The position numbers were made by a program, and so were the translations under genes. DNA of 64,000 bases from CAVROP01 sp050012175. Lineage in GTDB: Bacteria; Acidobacteriota; Terriglobia; UBA7540. Shown in pieces: positions 24,484 to 32,906 of the stretch (positions are counted from its first letter, which is position 1; each line of letters begins with the position of its first letter). The notes below the pieces were generated by a model. That model was given only the letters and a program-made list of their open reading frames with translations. It had not been told where the DNA came from and ran no database searches. Location: the NCBI GenBank assembly GCA_050012175.1, contig JBEKHR010000001.1:186001-250000 (forward strand). The letters run 5' to 3'.

Positions 24484-25152
24484 ATGTCTCTTGCTTTTGA
24501 ATCATCGAAACTGTTAATATTTCCCTTCGACCTGCAAGCAGTTCCCTCGCACAGGAAGCAGGTATCGTTGAAGCGGGAGAATGTCTTCCTTAATTCCTCG
24601 AGCGTAGTTCCCCTGGTTGAGTCCTTAGCCCACACCCGGATTCGAGACTGTTATCAATGCGGGAAATGTACTGCGGGATGCCCGATGGCCGCTGGGATGG
24701 ACACGCCGCCCAGCCGCCTCATTCGCCTGCTGCAACTCGGCCATGCAAAGAGGGCGCTGCAAGCGCAAGCCATTTGGCAATGCGTCTCCTGCCAGACCTG
24801 CGCCACACGTTGCCCGAAGTCCGTGGATTGCGCGGGAGTAATGGATGCGCTGCGGCAACTGTCGGCGGAGCGCGGGGTCACCACACCCAAGCAGCAGCGC
24901 ACCGTGCTTTTCCAGAAGGCCTTCCTCAGAAACATCCGCCGCAACGGCCGCCTGAACGAGTTGGAGCTGATCGCTGAGTTCAAATTCTCGACCTTCCTGC
25001 ACAGCCGGAGCCTTTCCTTTCTCTTCAAGGACGCGACGCTGGCCCCCCAACTGATGAAGCGGAAGAAGTTCCATCTGGTGGGCGAGAAGGCTCATGACCG
25101 GGCCGTGGTGGGCCGCATCTTCGCGCGCTGCATGGACAACTCACTGTTATGA
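24484..25152 (+). CDS. hdrC: heterodisulfide reductase subunit C-like iron-sulfur protein
   Basis: 222 residues from ATG 24484 (weak ribosome site; longer in-frame starts reach into heptamer DNA). Ferredoxin-like subunit that passes electrons from HdrA to the HdrB active site. Two [4Fe-4S] motifs: CYQCGKCTAGCP (about residues 57-68) and CVSCQTCATRCP (about 101-112). The spacing CxxCxxCxxxCP is intact in both. The rest is helical, as in HdrC. It is the first gene of a six-gene run (hdrC-hdrB-hdrA-flx) with ATGA-type overlaps. Confidence 0.93.
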   Translation: MSLAFESSKLLIFPFDLQAVPSHRKQVSLKRENVFLNSSSVVPLVESLAHTRIRDCYQCGKCTAGCPMAAGMDTPPSRLIRLLQLGHAKRALQAQAIWQCVSCQTCATRCPKSVDCAGVMDALRQLSAERGVTTPKQQRTVLFQKAFLRNIRRNGRLNELELIAEFKFSTFLHSRSLSFLFKDATLAPQLMKRKKFHLVGEKAHDRAVVGRIFARCMDNSLL

Positions 25153-25991
25153 ATCTCGCCTACTATCCCGGCTGCGCCTTGCACGGTTCTTCGAACGATT
25201 ACGAGCAATCGCTTCGGGCTTGCCTGGAGACTCTGGACGTCCAACTGAGAGAAATCGACGATTGGATTTGCTGCGGCGCCACCGCCGCGCACTCGCTGAA
25301 CCAGAAACTCGCCGTCGCCCTGCCCGCGCGCAATCTGGCCCTGGCGGAGGGCAAAGGTTTCCGGGAGATGCTGGCGCCCTGCCCGATGTGCTCGATGCAA
25401 CTGCTCAAAGCGCGCAAAGCTCTGGCGGAGGATGAGGCGCTTCGGCGCAGCGTGTCCAAGATCGTGGAATTGGAAGTTCGCGGCGACACGCAAGTGCTGA
25501 ACTTGATCCAGCTCTTCGAGACGATTGGTTTGGACCGGCTCAAGGCCGCGGTGAAGGCCCCACTCGGCTCGATTTGCGCCGCCTGCTATTACGGCTGCCT
25601 GCTGACGCGGCCCGCAAGCGTGGTGGAGTTCGATGATTGCGAGCAACCCCGCTCCATGGAGAAGATTCTGGAAGCCCTGGGCGGCAAGACAGTGGATTGG
25701 AACTACCGCACCGAGTGTTGCGGCGCCGGGATGACCATGGCCAACGAGCAGACGGTGCTCGACCTCTCGCACAAGATCCTGAGCAATGCCGCCGCGCACG
25801 GCGCCAACTGCCTGGTGGTAGCCTGCCCCATGTGCCACGTGAACCTCGACATGAAGCAGGTCAACATCGAGCGGCACTACGGCGTGCGGCACGCGATGCC
25901 GATCTATTACCTGTCCGACGTGGTGGGACTGGCGCTGGGATTCAAGCCCGAGGCGCTGGGCATCGACCGGCATTTTGTGGGGAAAGCGTAG
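25149..25991 (+). CDS. hdrB: heterodisulfide reductase subunit B-like, CCG-domain protein
   Basis: 280 residues; ATG overlaps the hdrC stop by 4 nt. Two cysteine-rich CCG domains that hold the paired non-cubane [4Fe-4S] clusters splitting disulfides. First: YYPGC (5-9), DWICCGAT (~38-45), CPMCSMQL (~77). Second: CAACYYGC (~141-148), TECCGAG (~189), ACPMCHVNL (~226). All expected cysteines are present. In bacteria without coenzyme M the disulfide substrate is unknown; DsrC-like proteins have been proposed. Confidence 0.95.
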   Translation: MNLAYYPGCALHGSSNDYEQSLRACLETLDVQLREIDDWICCGATAAHSLNQKLAVALPARNLALAEGKGFREMLAPCPMCSMQLLKARKALAEDEALRRSVSKIVELEVRGDTQVLNLIQLFETIGLDRLKAAVKAPLGSICAACYYGCLLTRPASVVEFDDCEQPRSMEKILEALGGKTVDWNYRTECCGAGMTMANEQTVLDLSHKILSNAAAHGANCLVVACPMCHVNLDMKQVNIERHYGVRHAMPIYYLSDVVGLALGFKPEALGIDRHFVGKA

Positions 25992-25997
25992 GAGAGC

Positions 25998-27998
25998 ATG
26001 TCCCGAATCGGCGTCTTCATCTGCTGGTGTGGCGAGAACATCGCCCGCACCGTGGACGTGGAAGAGGCCACGAAGCAGGTGGCGCAGTTTCCGGGCGTGC
26101 GTTGCGCGCTGAACTACAAGTACATGTGCGCGGACCCCGGCCAAACGCTGGTGCGCGATAAGATTGCTTCCGAGCGCCTGGACGCCGTGGTGGTTGCTTC
26201 CTGCTCTCCGCACATGCACCTGCGCACCTTCCGCAATGCCGCGCAGCTCGCGGGCCTGAACCCTTACCGCGTGGAGATGGCCAATATCCGCGAACAGTGC
26301 TCGTGGGTTCACCCGGACCGCACCCAGGCCACGGCCAAGGCAGTGCAATTGATCCGCCTCTCGGTGGAGAAGGCGCGGCGCGACCACGAGCTCCAGCCGA
26401 TACGCGTGCCGGTGACGCGTCGCGCGCTGGTGATCGGCGGTGGGGTGGCGGGGATTCAAGCGGCGCTGGACATCGCCAACTCCGGCTACCAGGTTGTGAT
26501 GGTGGAGCGGGAGCCTTCCATCGGCGGCAAGATGGCGGGACTTTCAGAAACTTTTCCGACCCTCGACTGCTCGCAGTGCATTCTGACGCCGCGCATGGTG
26601 GAAGTGGGACAGCACCCCAACATCCGACTCTACAGCTACTCGGAAGTGGAAGCTGTAAGCGGCTACGTGGGCAACTTCAACGTCACCATCCGCCAGAAAG
26701 CGCGCTACGTTGACATCAGCAAATGCACTGGCTGCGGCGAATGCTGGAACGTCTGCCCGCTCAAGAGAAACCGCAGCGAGTTCGATTACGGCCTCGGATT
26801 TCGCCCGGCCATTTACGTCCCGTTCCCGCAGGCCGTGCCGGCCCGCCCGGTCATCGACCCGAAAACCTGCGCCAAGCTCATCCGCAACGGCTGCGGATTG
26901 TGCATTAAGAAATGCAAGGCGGAGGCCATCAACTTCAAGGACCAGGACAAGCTGGTGGAGGAGAAGGTTGGCGCCGTCGTCATCGCCACTGGTTATAAGT
27001 TGTATAACATTGGGAAAGCCCAAGACAGACCCGGCCTCGAAGGTTACGGCGAGTACGGATACGGCAAGTACAAGAACGTGATTGATTCGCTGCAGTTCGA
27101 GCGGCTGATCTCAGCTTCCGGCCCCACCGTCGGCGAGCTCAAGCGGCCCTCCGATGGCGCGCTGCCGAAATCCGTGGTCTTCATCTCCTGCGTGGGTTCC
27201 CGCGACAACGCCAAGGGTCTGGCTTACTGCTCGAAGATTTGCTGCATGTACACTGCCAAGCACGCCATGCTTTATAAGCACAAGGTGCACGACGGGCAGG
27301 CCCACGTCTTCTACATGGACATCCGCGCGGGCGGGAAGGGTTATGAGGAATTCGTCCGCCGGGCCATCGAGCAGGACGGCGCGCAGTATTACCGTGGGCG
27401 GGTTTCGAAGATCACCGAGGAAAACGGCAAGCTGATTGTGCGCGGCGCGGACACACTGGCTGGCGAGCCGGTGACGATTGAGGCGGACATGGTGGTGCTG
27501 GCAGCCGCCATGCGCCCCGCCGACGGGGTCGAGCAACTGGCCCAAAAGCTCAATGTTGGGTACGACGAGTACGGCTTCCTGCTCGAATCGCACCCAAAAC
27601 TTCGCCCGGTGGAAACCAGCGCGGCGGGCGTCTATATCTGCGGCGCCTGCCAGGCACCCAAAGATATTCCCGAATCTGTCGCGCAGGCCTCCGCCGCGGC
27701 AAGCAAGGTGCTGATAACATTCTCCGCCAGCGAACTGACGCGCGAGCCGGAGATTGCGAAAATCAACGAGGAGACCTGTGCTGCCTGCTTCGCTTGCGTG
27801 CATGCTTGCCCGTACCACGCCATTGAGCAGGCGGAAATCCGCACGCCGCGCGGAGTCTTCGTGAAGCGCACGGCACGGGTGAACCCGGGGCTGTGCATGG
27901 GCTGCGGGACGTGCGTGGCCGTCTGTCCCTCCAAGAGCGCCGACTTGGAGGGCTTCACCGAGCAGCAAATTTATTCCATGGTCGAAAGCCTGGTATGA
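25998..27998 (+). CDS. hdrA: heterodisulfide reductase subunit A-like flavoprotein
   Basis: 666 residues, a full-length HdrA. Contains the flavin thought to carry out electron bifurcation. In order: N-terminal cysteine domain (FICWCGENIA, KYMCADPGQ, SCSPHMHLRTFR); FAD-binding ALVIGGGVAGIQAALDIANSG (~142); SIGGKMAGLSETFPTLDCSQCILTPRM (~175-200), with the inserted Cys of HdrA; [4Fe-4S] CTGCGECWNVCP (~243) and CGLCIKKCK (~298); FISCVGSRD; C-terminal ferredoxin CAACFACVHACP (~594) and CMGCGTCVAVCP (~633). Starts 6 nt after hdrB and overlaps the next gene by ATGA. Confidence 0.96.
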   Translation: MSRIGVFICWCGENIARTVDVEEATKQVAQFPGVRCALNYKYMCADPGQTLVRDKIASERLDAVVVASCSPHMHLRTFRNAAQLAGLNPYRVEMANIREQCSWVHPDRTQATAKAVQLIRLSVEKARRDHELQPIRVPVTRRALVIGGGVAGIQAALDIANSGYQVVMVEREPSIGGKMAGLSETFPTLDCSQCILTPRMVEVGQHPNIRLYSYSEVEAVSGYVGNFNVTIRQKARYVDISKCTGCGECWNVCPLKRNRSEFDYGLGFRPAIYVPFPQAVPARPVIDPKTCAKLIRNGCGLCIKKCKAEAINFKDQDKLVEEKVGAVVIATGYKLYNIGKAQDRPGLEGYGEYGYGKYKNVIDSLQFERLISASGPTVGELKRPSDGALPKSVVFISCVGSRDNAKGLAYCSKICCMYTAKHAMLYKHKVHDGQAHVFYMDIRAGGKGYEEFVRRAIEQDGAQYYRGRVSKITEENGKLIVRGADTLAGEPVTIEADMVVLAAAMRPADGVEQLAQKLNVGYDEYGFLLESHPKLRPVETSAAGVYICGACQAPKDIPESVAQASAAASKVLITFSASELTREPEIAKINEETCAACFACVHACPYHAIEQAEIRTPRGVFVKRTARVNPGLCMGCGTCVAVCPSKSADLEGFTEQQIYSMVESLV

Positions 27999-29338
27999 GC
28001 GAAAGACCCGAGTTCGAGCCGAAAATCGTCGCCTTCGTCTGCAACTGGTGTACGTATCTGGGCGCCGACCTGGCGGGGACCACCCGCCTCGAGTACCCAC
28101 CCAATGTGCGCATCATCCGGCTGCCGTGTACCGGCCGGATCGACTTCAACCTCATAATCAAAGCATTTGAGATAGGCGCAGATTCGGTGCTTGTCTCCGG
28201 CTGCCATCCCGGCGATTGCCACTATACCTCAGGGAACTATCACGCCCGCCGCCGCTGGATTCTCTTTCGCGAACTGCTCCAGACGCTCGGTTTCGACCTG
28301 GAGCGCATTCACTTTACATGGATCTCCGCTGCGGAAGGCCACAAGTGGCAGCAGACCGTCAAGGAGATTACCGAGAAGACGCGCAAGCTGGGACCCTATA
28401 AGGACCTCTACCAGATCTCCGGGAGCGGCGACCTGGCATCGTCAGGTAGGGGCGCATCGCGATGCGCCCCTACGGTACCGGTCGAGGCGTGCGGTAGGGG
28501 CGCATGGCCATGCGCCCCTACAGACGAGGCAGCGCTTCGCGAGACCTGCCGGCGCCTGCTGGCTGAGGGCAGCGTGAAGGTGGTGATCGGCTACGGGAGA
28601 CGCGGTCCGGTGTTCGTGACGCGGCCCGAGGAGGTCGAGCAACTGATCTGGGACAACCACTGCCTGGCAAACCTCACCGTCTATCTGAAGCGCAAGGAGA
28701 TTCGCGCGTTAGGGCGGCCGGTGATCGTGGTGAAAGGGTGCGACGAGCGCGCTTTAGTGGTGCTTGAAAAGGAATCGCAGATTGACCGCAAGGAAATTCA
28801 CGTCATCGGCATGGCCTGCCAAGGGATGGGCCAGGCGAAGTGCGAGACTTGCGATGTTCACGTGCCGCGTTTTGCGGATGAAGTGATTGGTGACACGGAC
28901 AAGCATCCCGCTGAGACCGGCGAACGGTGGAAAGCGCTGGAGTTCCTGCTGGCGCTGCCTCCGGCTGGGCGGATGGCGTATTGGGCGAGGGAATTCGAGC
29001 GTTGCGTGAAGTGCTATGCCTGCCGGCAAGTCTGCCCGATGTGCTATTGCGAGCGCTGCCTGGTGGAGAAGAACCGGCCCACGGAGATTGAGCCTTCGGC
29101 CACGGCCAAGGGCAACTTCGCCTGGCACATTGTACGCGCGTTTCACCTGGCCGGCCGTTGCGTCGGCTGCGACGAATGCACGCGGGCCTGCCCGGCTGGA
29201 ATTGACCTGCGCTTGCTCAACCTTTCGCTGGCGAAAGCGGCGGAAGAGCACTTTGCCTACCGCGCCGGAATGGACCCCAAGGCCGAACCGCTGATCGGCG
29301 CTTACTCGCTTCAGGACAAGGAGAACTTTATCCGGTGA
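27995..29338 (+). CDS. FlxD (MvhD-like) fused to a FlxC-like 4Fe-4S domain, with in-frame palindromic insert
   Basis: 447 residues. Residues ~9-135 are an MvhD/FlxD domain carrying a [2Fe-2S]-type Cys set: VCNWCTYLGADLAG, RLPCTGRID, SGCHPGDCHY. It links the electron input module to HdrA. Residues ~185-447 are a second iron-sulfur region: KGCDERAL, CETCDV, CVKCYACRQVCPMCYCERC (~337), CVGCDECTRACP (~389), like FlxC and formate/hydrogenase-associated subunits. Between them, residues ~148-178 (GRGASRCAPT...GRGAWPCAPT) are encoded by two 28-bp perfect palindromes and have no counterpart expected in the family. Start overlaps hdrA by ATGA. Confidence 0.88.
   Translation: MSERPEFEPKIVAFVCNWCTYLGADLAGTTRLEYPPNVRIIRLPCTGRIDFNLIIKAFEIGADSVLVSGCHPGDCHYTSGNYHARRRWILFRELLQTLGFDLERIHFTWISAAEGHKWQQTVKEITEKTRKLGPYKDLYQISGSGDLASSGRGASRCAPTVPVEACGRGAWPCAPTDEAALRETCRRLLAEGSVKVVIGYGRRGPVFVTRPEEVEQLIWDNHCLANLTVYLKRKEIRALGRPVIVVKGCDERALVVLEKESQIDRKEIHVIGMACQGMGQAKCETCDVHVPRFADEVIGDTDKHPAETGERWKALEFLLALPPAGRMAYWAREFERCVKCYACRQVCPMCYCERCLVEKNRPTEIEPSATAKGNFAWHIVRAFHLAGRCVGCDECTRACPAGIDLRLLNLSLAKAAEEHFAYRAGMDPKAEPLIGAYSLQDKENFIR
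28446..28521. repeat. two 28-bp perfect palindromes inside the flx coding region
   Basis: 28446-28473 and 28494-28521 are each GTAGGGGCGCAT plus a 4-nt self-complementary centre (CGCG or GGCC) plus ATGCGCCCCTAC. The centres differ but both remain palindromic. Together with the 20-nt spacer they form an insert that keeps the reading frame. Confidence 0.95.
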
Positions 29339-30321
29339 GCGCAACTATTTCCCAACAGGCGCTGCGAGAACTGGTGACAGAGTGGATCAGGCAAGGCAAA
29401 CGTGTTGCCGGTCCGCGCCAGGTGAAGCCCGGCTGCGTGCTCTACGCGCCTTTGGAGTCTTCCGCCCAGTTGGCGCTCGCAGGGTTCATGCGCCCTGCCA
29501 ACTCCGTGAAGGAGTTCATCTTCCCAAAGCACGAAGAGCTTTACGGATACCGCATTGCAGGGAATGGGATTGAGCTCATCGAGACTCAGCAACCCGCCGG
29601 CGAGCAGGTGCTGATTGCCGCGCGGCCATGCGACGCGGCCTCGATACCTATCCTGGACCACGTTTTCAACTGGGATTATAAGGACGAGCTGTATAATCTC
29701 CGCCGCCAATTAACTACGGTCGTAACGCTGGCCTGCACGGCGCACGATGACGCGTGCTTCTGCACCTCGGTGGGCTTGGGACCTGCTGCCGAGCGCGGCT
29801 CGGACGCGATGCTGCTGGAATTGGGGGACGGAGAGTATGAAGTCCGCTGCCTGACAGAGAAGGGGAAAGCCCTCTTGGACGGCAAGGTGCGAGCCTCCGA
29901 GCGCGTGGCGAGCGTTTCGGCGGGGCCTGAAAAGCGCTTCGACGCGGAGGCGGTGCGGGCCTTTTTGAAGGAGCATTTCGACAGCCCCTTCTGGCCAGCT
30001 CAGACTCTGGCCTGCCTGGGCTGTGGCGCTTGTGCGTACACCTGCCCGACGTGCCATTGTTTCGATATCGTCGATGAGGGAAATATCGAGAGCGGGGTGC
30101 GCGCCCGGAACTGGGATTCGTGCCAGTTCGTGATGTTCACGCTCCACGCTTCCGGCCACAACCCGCGCCCCAACCAGCCTTCGCGGCAGCGCCAGCGCAT
30201 TGATCATAAGTTCCACGTCTATCCGGAAAAATTCGGGGAGATTCTCTGCACCGGCTGCGGAAACTGCACGCGCAACTGCCCGGTGGGGATGGGCGTGCTG
30301 AGTGTTCTTACGGCTTTGTAG
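29335..30321 (+). CDS. FlxB-like 4Fe-4S dicluster subunit
   Basis: 328 residues from GTG 29335, overlapping the previous stop by 4 nt. Resembles the iron-sulfur subunit of sulfhydrogenase/anaerobic sulfite reductase A and FlxB. N-terminal ~210 residues: LYAPLESSAQL, ANSVKEFIFPKHEELY, LIAARPCDAASIPILDHVF (Cys ligand of the family), ACTAHDDACFC. Two ferredoxin motifs: CLGCGACAYTCPTCHCFDI (~225) and CTGCGNCTRNCP (~305). It should carry electrons between the FlxA flavin and FlxC/D. Confidence 0.88.
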   Translation: MSATISQQALRELVTEWIRQGKRVAGPRQVKPGCVLYAPLESSAQLALAGFMRPANSVKEFIFPKHEELYGYRIAGNGIELIETQQPAGEQVLIAARPCDAASIPILDHVFNWDYKDELYNLRRQLTTVVTLACTAHDDACFCTSVGLGPAAERGSDAMLLELGDGEYEVRCLTEKGKALLDGKVRASERVASVSAGPEKRFDAEAVRAFLKEHFDSPFWPAQTLACLGCGACAYTCPTCHCFDIVDEGNIESGVRARNWDSCQFVMFTLHASGHNPRPNQPSRQRQRIDHKFHVYPEKFGEILCTGCGNCTRNCPVGMGVLSVLTAL

Positions 30322-30332
30322 CGAAGCCAACC

Positions 30333-30405
30333 CTCTCCCCCTTGGGGGAGAGGGTGGCCCGCGACGGCGTTCTCACCAGCCGGCGCGGGACGGGTGAGGG
30401 GGTTC
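30333..30405. repeat. C/G-rich hairpin mosaic, copy 2
   Basis: CCCTCTCCCCCTTGGGGGAGAGGG is a perfect hairpin, followed by GGCCCGCG... and GCGCGGGACGGGTGAGGGGG. Same order as 16310-16385. It sits between flxB and flxA and could weaken read-through or protect the upstream mRNA end. Confidence 0.65.
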
Positions 30406-30424
30406 CAACCTGGAGTCCTTACCT

Positions 30425-31279
30425 GTGCTGACGAGAAAGACCGAAATGTATAATATCTATCAACCCGACCTGATGAAGGTCATTGAGACACGCCAGCAGA
30501 CGCCGGATGTGAAATCCGTAAAGGTCCGCTTCCTTGACGAAGCGCGAGCGAAGGAATTCTCTTTTCGCGTTGGCCAGTTCGGCATCTTCTCCGTGTTTGG
30601 CTACGGTGAAGCCACGTTTAACATTTGCTCGAGCTCCAACTGGAAGGACTACCTCGAGTTCTGTTTCCGCCGCGTGGGTTGCGTGACCGAAGCGCTCTGG
30701 AGCATCGAGGAAGGTGATGTGATCGGTTTCCGCGGCCCTTACGGAAATGCCTATCCGACGGAGGAGTGGAAAGGAAAGAACCTGATCTTCCTGGGCGGCG
30801 GCATCGCCATGCCACCCGTCCGTTGCGCGGTGTGGTATGCGCTGGAGAATCGCGCTGACTACGGCAACATTACGATTGTCTATGGAGCGCGCAGCGTCGT
30901 GGACCTCGTTTATGTGGACGAGCTGGACGAATGGGCCAAGCACCCGAAGGTGCGCGTAGTGCGCTGCGTCGATCCTGGCGGAGAGACTCCCGACTGGAAG
31001 GGTGAGATCGGGTTCGTGCCCACCGTATTCGAGCGCGCAGGCGTGTCGGCGGAAGACTCGGTCGCCCTCGTCATCGGCCCGCCCATCATGATCAAGAATA
31101 CCCTTCCGGTGCTTTACCGGATGGGGATTCTGCCCAGCGTTGTCTACACCAGCCTCGAAAGCCGCATGAAGTGTGGGGTGGGCAAATGCGGCCGCTGCAA
31201 CGTCGGATCGTTCTACGTCTGCAAGGAAGGTCCGATCCTCACCATGGATCAGCTTCAGCGCCTGCCGGCTGACTACTGA
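30425..31279 (+). CDS. FlxA-like NAD(P)H:FAD oxidoreductase subunit
   Basis: 284 residues from GTG 30425; ATG 30446 (MYNIYQPDLMKV) is an equally plausible start. Ferredoxin-reductase fold: FAD part FRVGQFGIFSVFGYGEATFNICSS (RxYS-like position replaced by FNICSS), RGPYGN; NAD part FLGGGIAMPPVR (GGGIxxxP), IVYGARS, VIGPPIMI. The C-terminal cysteine cluster CGVGKCGRCNVGSFYVCKEGP would bind [2Fe-2S]. This is the NAD(P)H entry point of FlxABCD-HdrABC. Separated from flxB by the hairpin mosaic (103 bp), but still same strand and order as in known flx loci. Confidence 0.9.
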   Translation: MLTRKTEMYNIYQPDLMKVIETRQQTPDVKSVKVRFLDEARAKEFSFRVGQFGIFSVFGYGEATFNICSSSNWKDYLEFCFRRVGCVTEALWSIEEGDVIGFRGPYGNAYPTEEWKGKNLIFLGGGIAMPPVRCAVWYALENRADYGNITIVYGARSVVDLVYVDELDEWAKHPKVRVVRCVDPGGETPDWKGEIGFVPTVFERAGVSAEDSVALVIGPPIMIKNTLPVLYRMGILPSVVYTSLESRMKCGVGKCGRCNVGSFYVCKEGPILTMDQLQRLPADY

Positions 31280-31352
31280 GGCTGTGTCGTGGCGAGAGAG
31301 CCACTGCAGGCCTGTTGCATTTCGAAACCCGCCCGTACTATTATCTCGCCCG

Positions 31353-32072
31353 ATGTCAGAGCCTTTCCTCAGTATTGTGGTTCCCGCCTATAACGAAGGA
31401 CGGCGTATCCGTAGCACACTGGAGAAACTCTGTCACTTCAAGGAGTTGAAGCCTTACTCGATTGAGCTGATGGTAGTGGATGACGGTTGCACAGACCAGA
31501 CTGTCGAGACAGTCTCGGAGTTTCCTGCCATCCGTCTGGTTCGGAACGACCGAAATCATGGCAAAGGCTTCACGGTTCGGCATGGAGTTTTGGAAGCGCG
31601 GGGCGAGTTCATACTTTTCACAGACGCTGACCTTTCCACTCCCATCGAAGAGGTGGACAAACTGCTTTCGGCTTTGCAATCCTCCGGCGCCGATGCCGCC
31701 GTGGGTTCACGCGCCCTGGAACGCGAACTCATCGGGATTCATCAGCCCTGGTTTCGTGATATGGCCGGGCGATTTTTCAATCTGCTGGTGAAGACCTTTA
31801 CGGGCCTCCGGTTACACGATACTCAATGCGGATTCAAACTCTTCAAGCGCAGTTCCACTCGCAGGGCGTTTGAAATGATGCGCGTGGAGGGCTTTGGGTT
31901 CGACCCCGAACTCTTATTCCTTATTGAGAGACAAGGTGGAGCGGTGGTGGAAGTACCGGTGAGATGGAACGACAACCCGGCCACCAAGGTACGGTTCCTT
32001 CGCGACTCCGCACGAATGTTCCTTGATTTGATGGCCATCCGCTGGCGCGCCTTCATGGGAAAATATCAGTGA
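31353..32072 (+). CDS. dolichyl-phosphate-glucose-synthase-like family 2 glycosyltransferase
   Basis: 239 residues from ATG 31353 (a longer frame starts inside flxA). GT-A fold: LSIVVPAYNEGRRIRSTLE (nucleotide-binding strand), LMVVDDGCTDQT, GKGFTVRHGVLEARGEFILFTDADLSTP (DxD as DAD), DAAVGSRALE, DTQCGFKLFKR, FGFDPELLFL, VPVRWND. No C-terminal membrane helices, so it resembles soluble dolichol-phosphate glucosyltransferase-type enzymes that make polyprenyl-phosphate sugars. Ends overlapping the next gene (GTGA). Confidence 0.88.
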   Translation: MSEPFLSIVVPAYNEGRRIRSTLEKLCHFKELKPYSIELMVVDDGCTDQTVETVSEFPAIRLVRNDRNHGKGFTVRHGVLEARGEFILFTDADLSTPIEEVDKLLSALQSSGADAAVGSRALERELIGIHQPWFRDMAGRFFNLLVKTFTGLRLHDTQCGFKLFKRSSTRRAFEMMRVEGFGFDPELLFLIERQGGAVVEVPVRWNDNPATKVRFLRDSARMFLDLMAIRWRAFMGKYQ

Positions 32073-32905
32073 ACAATATTGAATTCACTCTCCTAGTTTG
32101 GGTGTCGGCGCTCCTTGCCGGATTTGTCGGATCGTTAACGGGTCTGGGCGGAGGGATCATCATCACGCCCGTGCTGACCCTGGCTCTCGGCGTCGATATT
32201 CGATACGCCATCGGCGCCACGCTCGTTTCGGTGATCGCGACTTCCTCGGGCGCGGCCGCCGCATACGTTCGCGAGGGTTTCTCCAATATCAGAATTGGGA
32301 TGTTCCTTGAGATTGCAACCACCGTGGGAGCGGTCATGGGGGCCTTGCTGGCCGCCAGGATTTCGACAGGTGCGATCTCCATTATCTTTGGACTCGTTCT
32401 GCTTTATTCGGCCTACGCCTCCAGCCGCCCGCGACACGAGCGAGTGGGCGATTGCCAGCCCGACCCTCTCGCCACCCGCCTGAAAATGAACGGCAGCTAT
32501 CCTACACCCGATGGGCCGAAGGGCTATTGCCCACAAGCGGTGCCCACTGGGTTCAGTTTGATGTTCGGGGCGGGGATTCTTTCAGGTTTACTCGGGATTG
32601 GGTCGGGAGCCGTCAAGGTGATTGCCATGGATCAGGCCATGGGCCTTCCCTTTAAGGTTTCGACCACCACCAGTAACTTCATGATCGGCGTGACGGCTGC
32701 CGCAAGTGCTGGCGTCTATCTCAGCCGTGGATACATTGATCCCGGTCTTGCCGCGCCGGTGATGTTGGGGGTGGTGGTCGGCTCGCTGGTCGGAGCACGT
32801 GTATTGACTCGCGCCAAGACGCGGTGGTTGCGACTTGTCTTCGGTCTCGTGATTGGCATTATGGCGGTCGAGATGATTTACCACGGACTGACGGGGAGGC
32901 TATAA
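32069..32905 (+). CDS. TauE/SafE-family (TSUP) membrane exporter
   Basis: 278 residues from GTG 32069, overlapping the previous stop. Eight or so membrane helices. The two family repeats are visible: LLAGFVGSLTGLGGGIIITPVLTLALGVD near the N-terminus and FGAGILSGLLGIGSGAVKVIAMDQAMGLP at ~165-195. A Pro/Cys-containing loop (SRPRHERVGDCQPDP...) between the halves probably faces the cytoplasm. TSUP proteins move sulfite, sulfoacetate, thiosulfate or similar organosulfur anions. The paired DUF1634 gene 1 nt downstream is a usual partner. Confidence 0.9.
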   Translation: MNNIEFTLLVWVSALLAGFVGSLTGLGGGIIITPVLTLALGVDIRYAIGATLVSVIATSSGAAAAYVREGFSNIRIGMFLEIATTVGAVMGALLAARISTGAISIIFGLVLLYSAYASSRPRHERVGDCQPDPLATRLKMNGSYPTPDGPKGYCPQAVPTGFSLMFGAGILSGLLGIGSGAVKVIAMDQAMGLPFKVSTTTSNFMIGVTAAASAGVYLSRGYIDPGLAAPVMLGVVVGSLVGARVLTRAKTRWLRLVFGLVIGIMAVEMIYHGLTGRL

Positions 32906-32906
32906 C

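Noticed and set aside
25092..26459. Long minus-strand open frame (455 codons)
   Set aside because: It lies antisense to hdrC/hdrB/hdrA, whose cysteine motifs are unmistakable; it arises from GC-rich codon use and has no domain.
27111..28100. Minus-strand open frame of 329 codons
   Set aside because: Antisense to hdrA; composition typical of a shadow frame.
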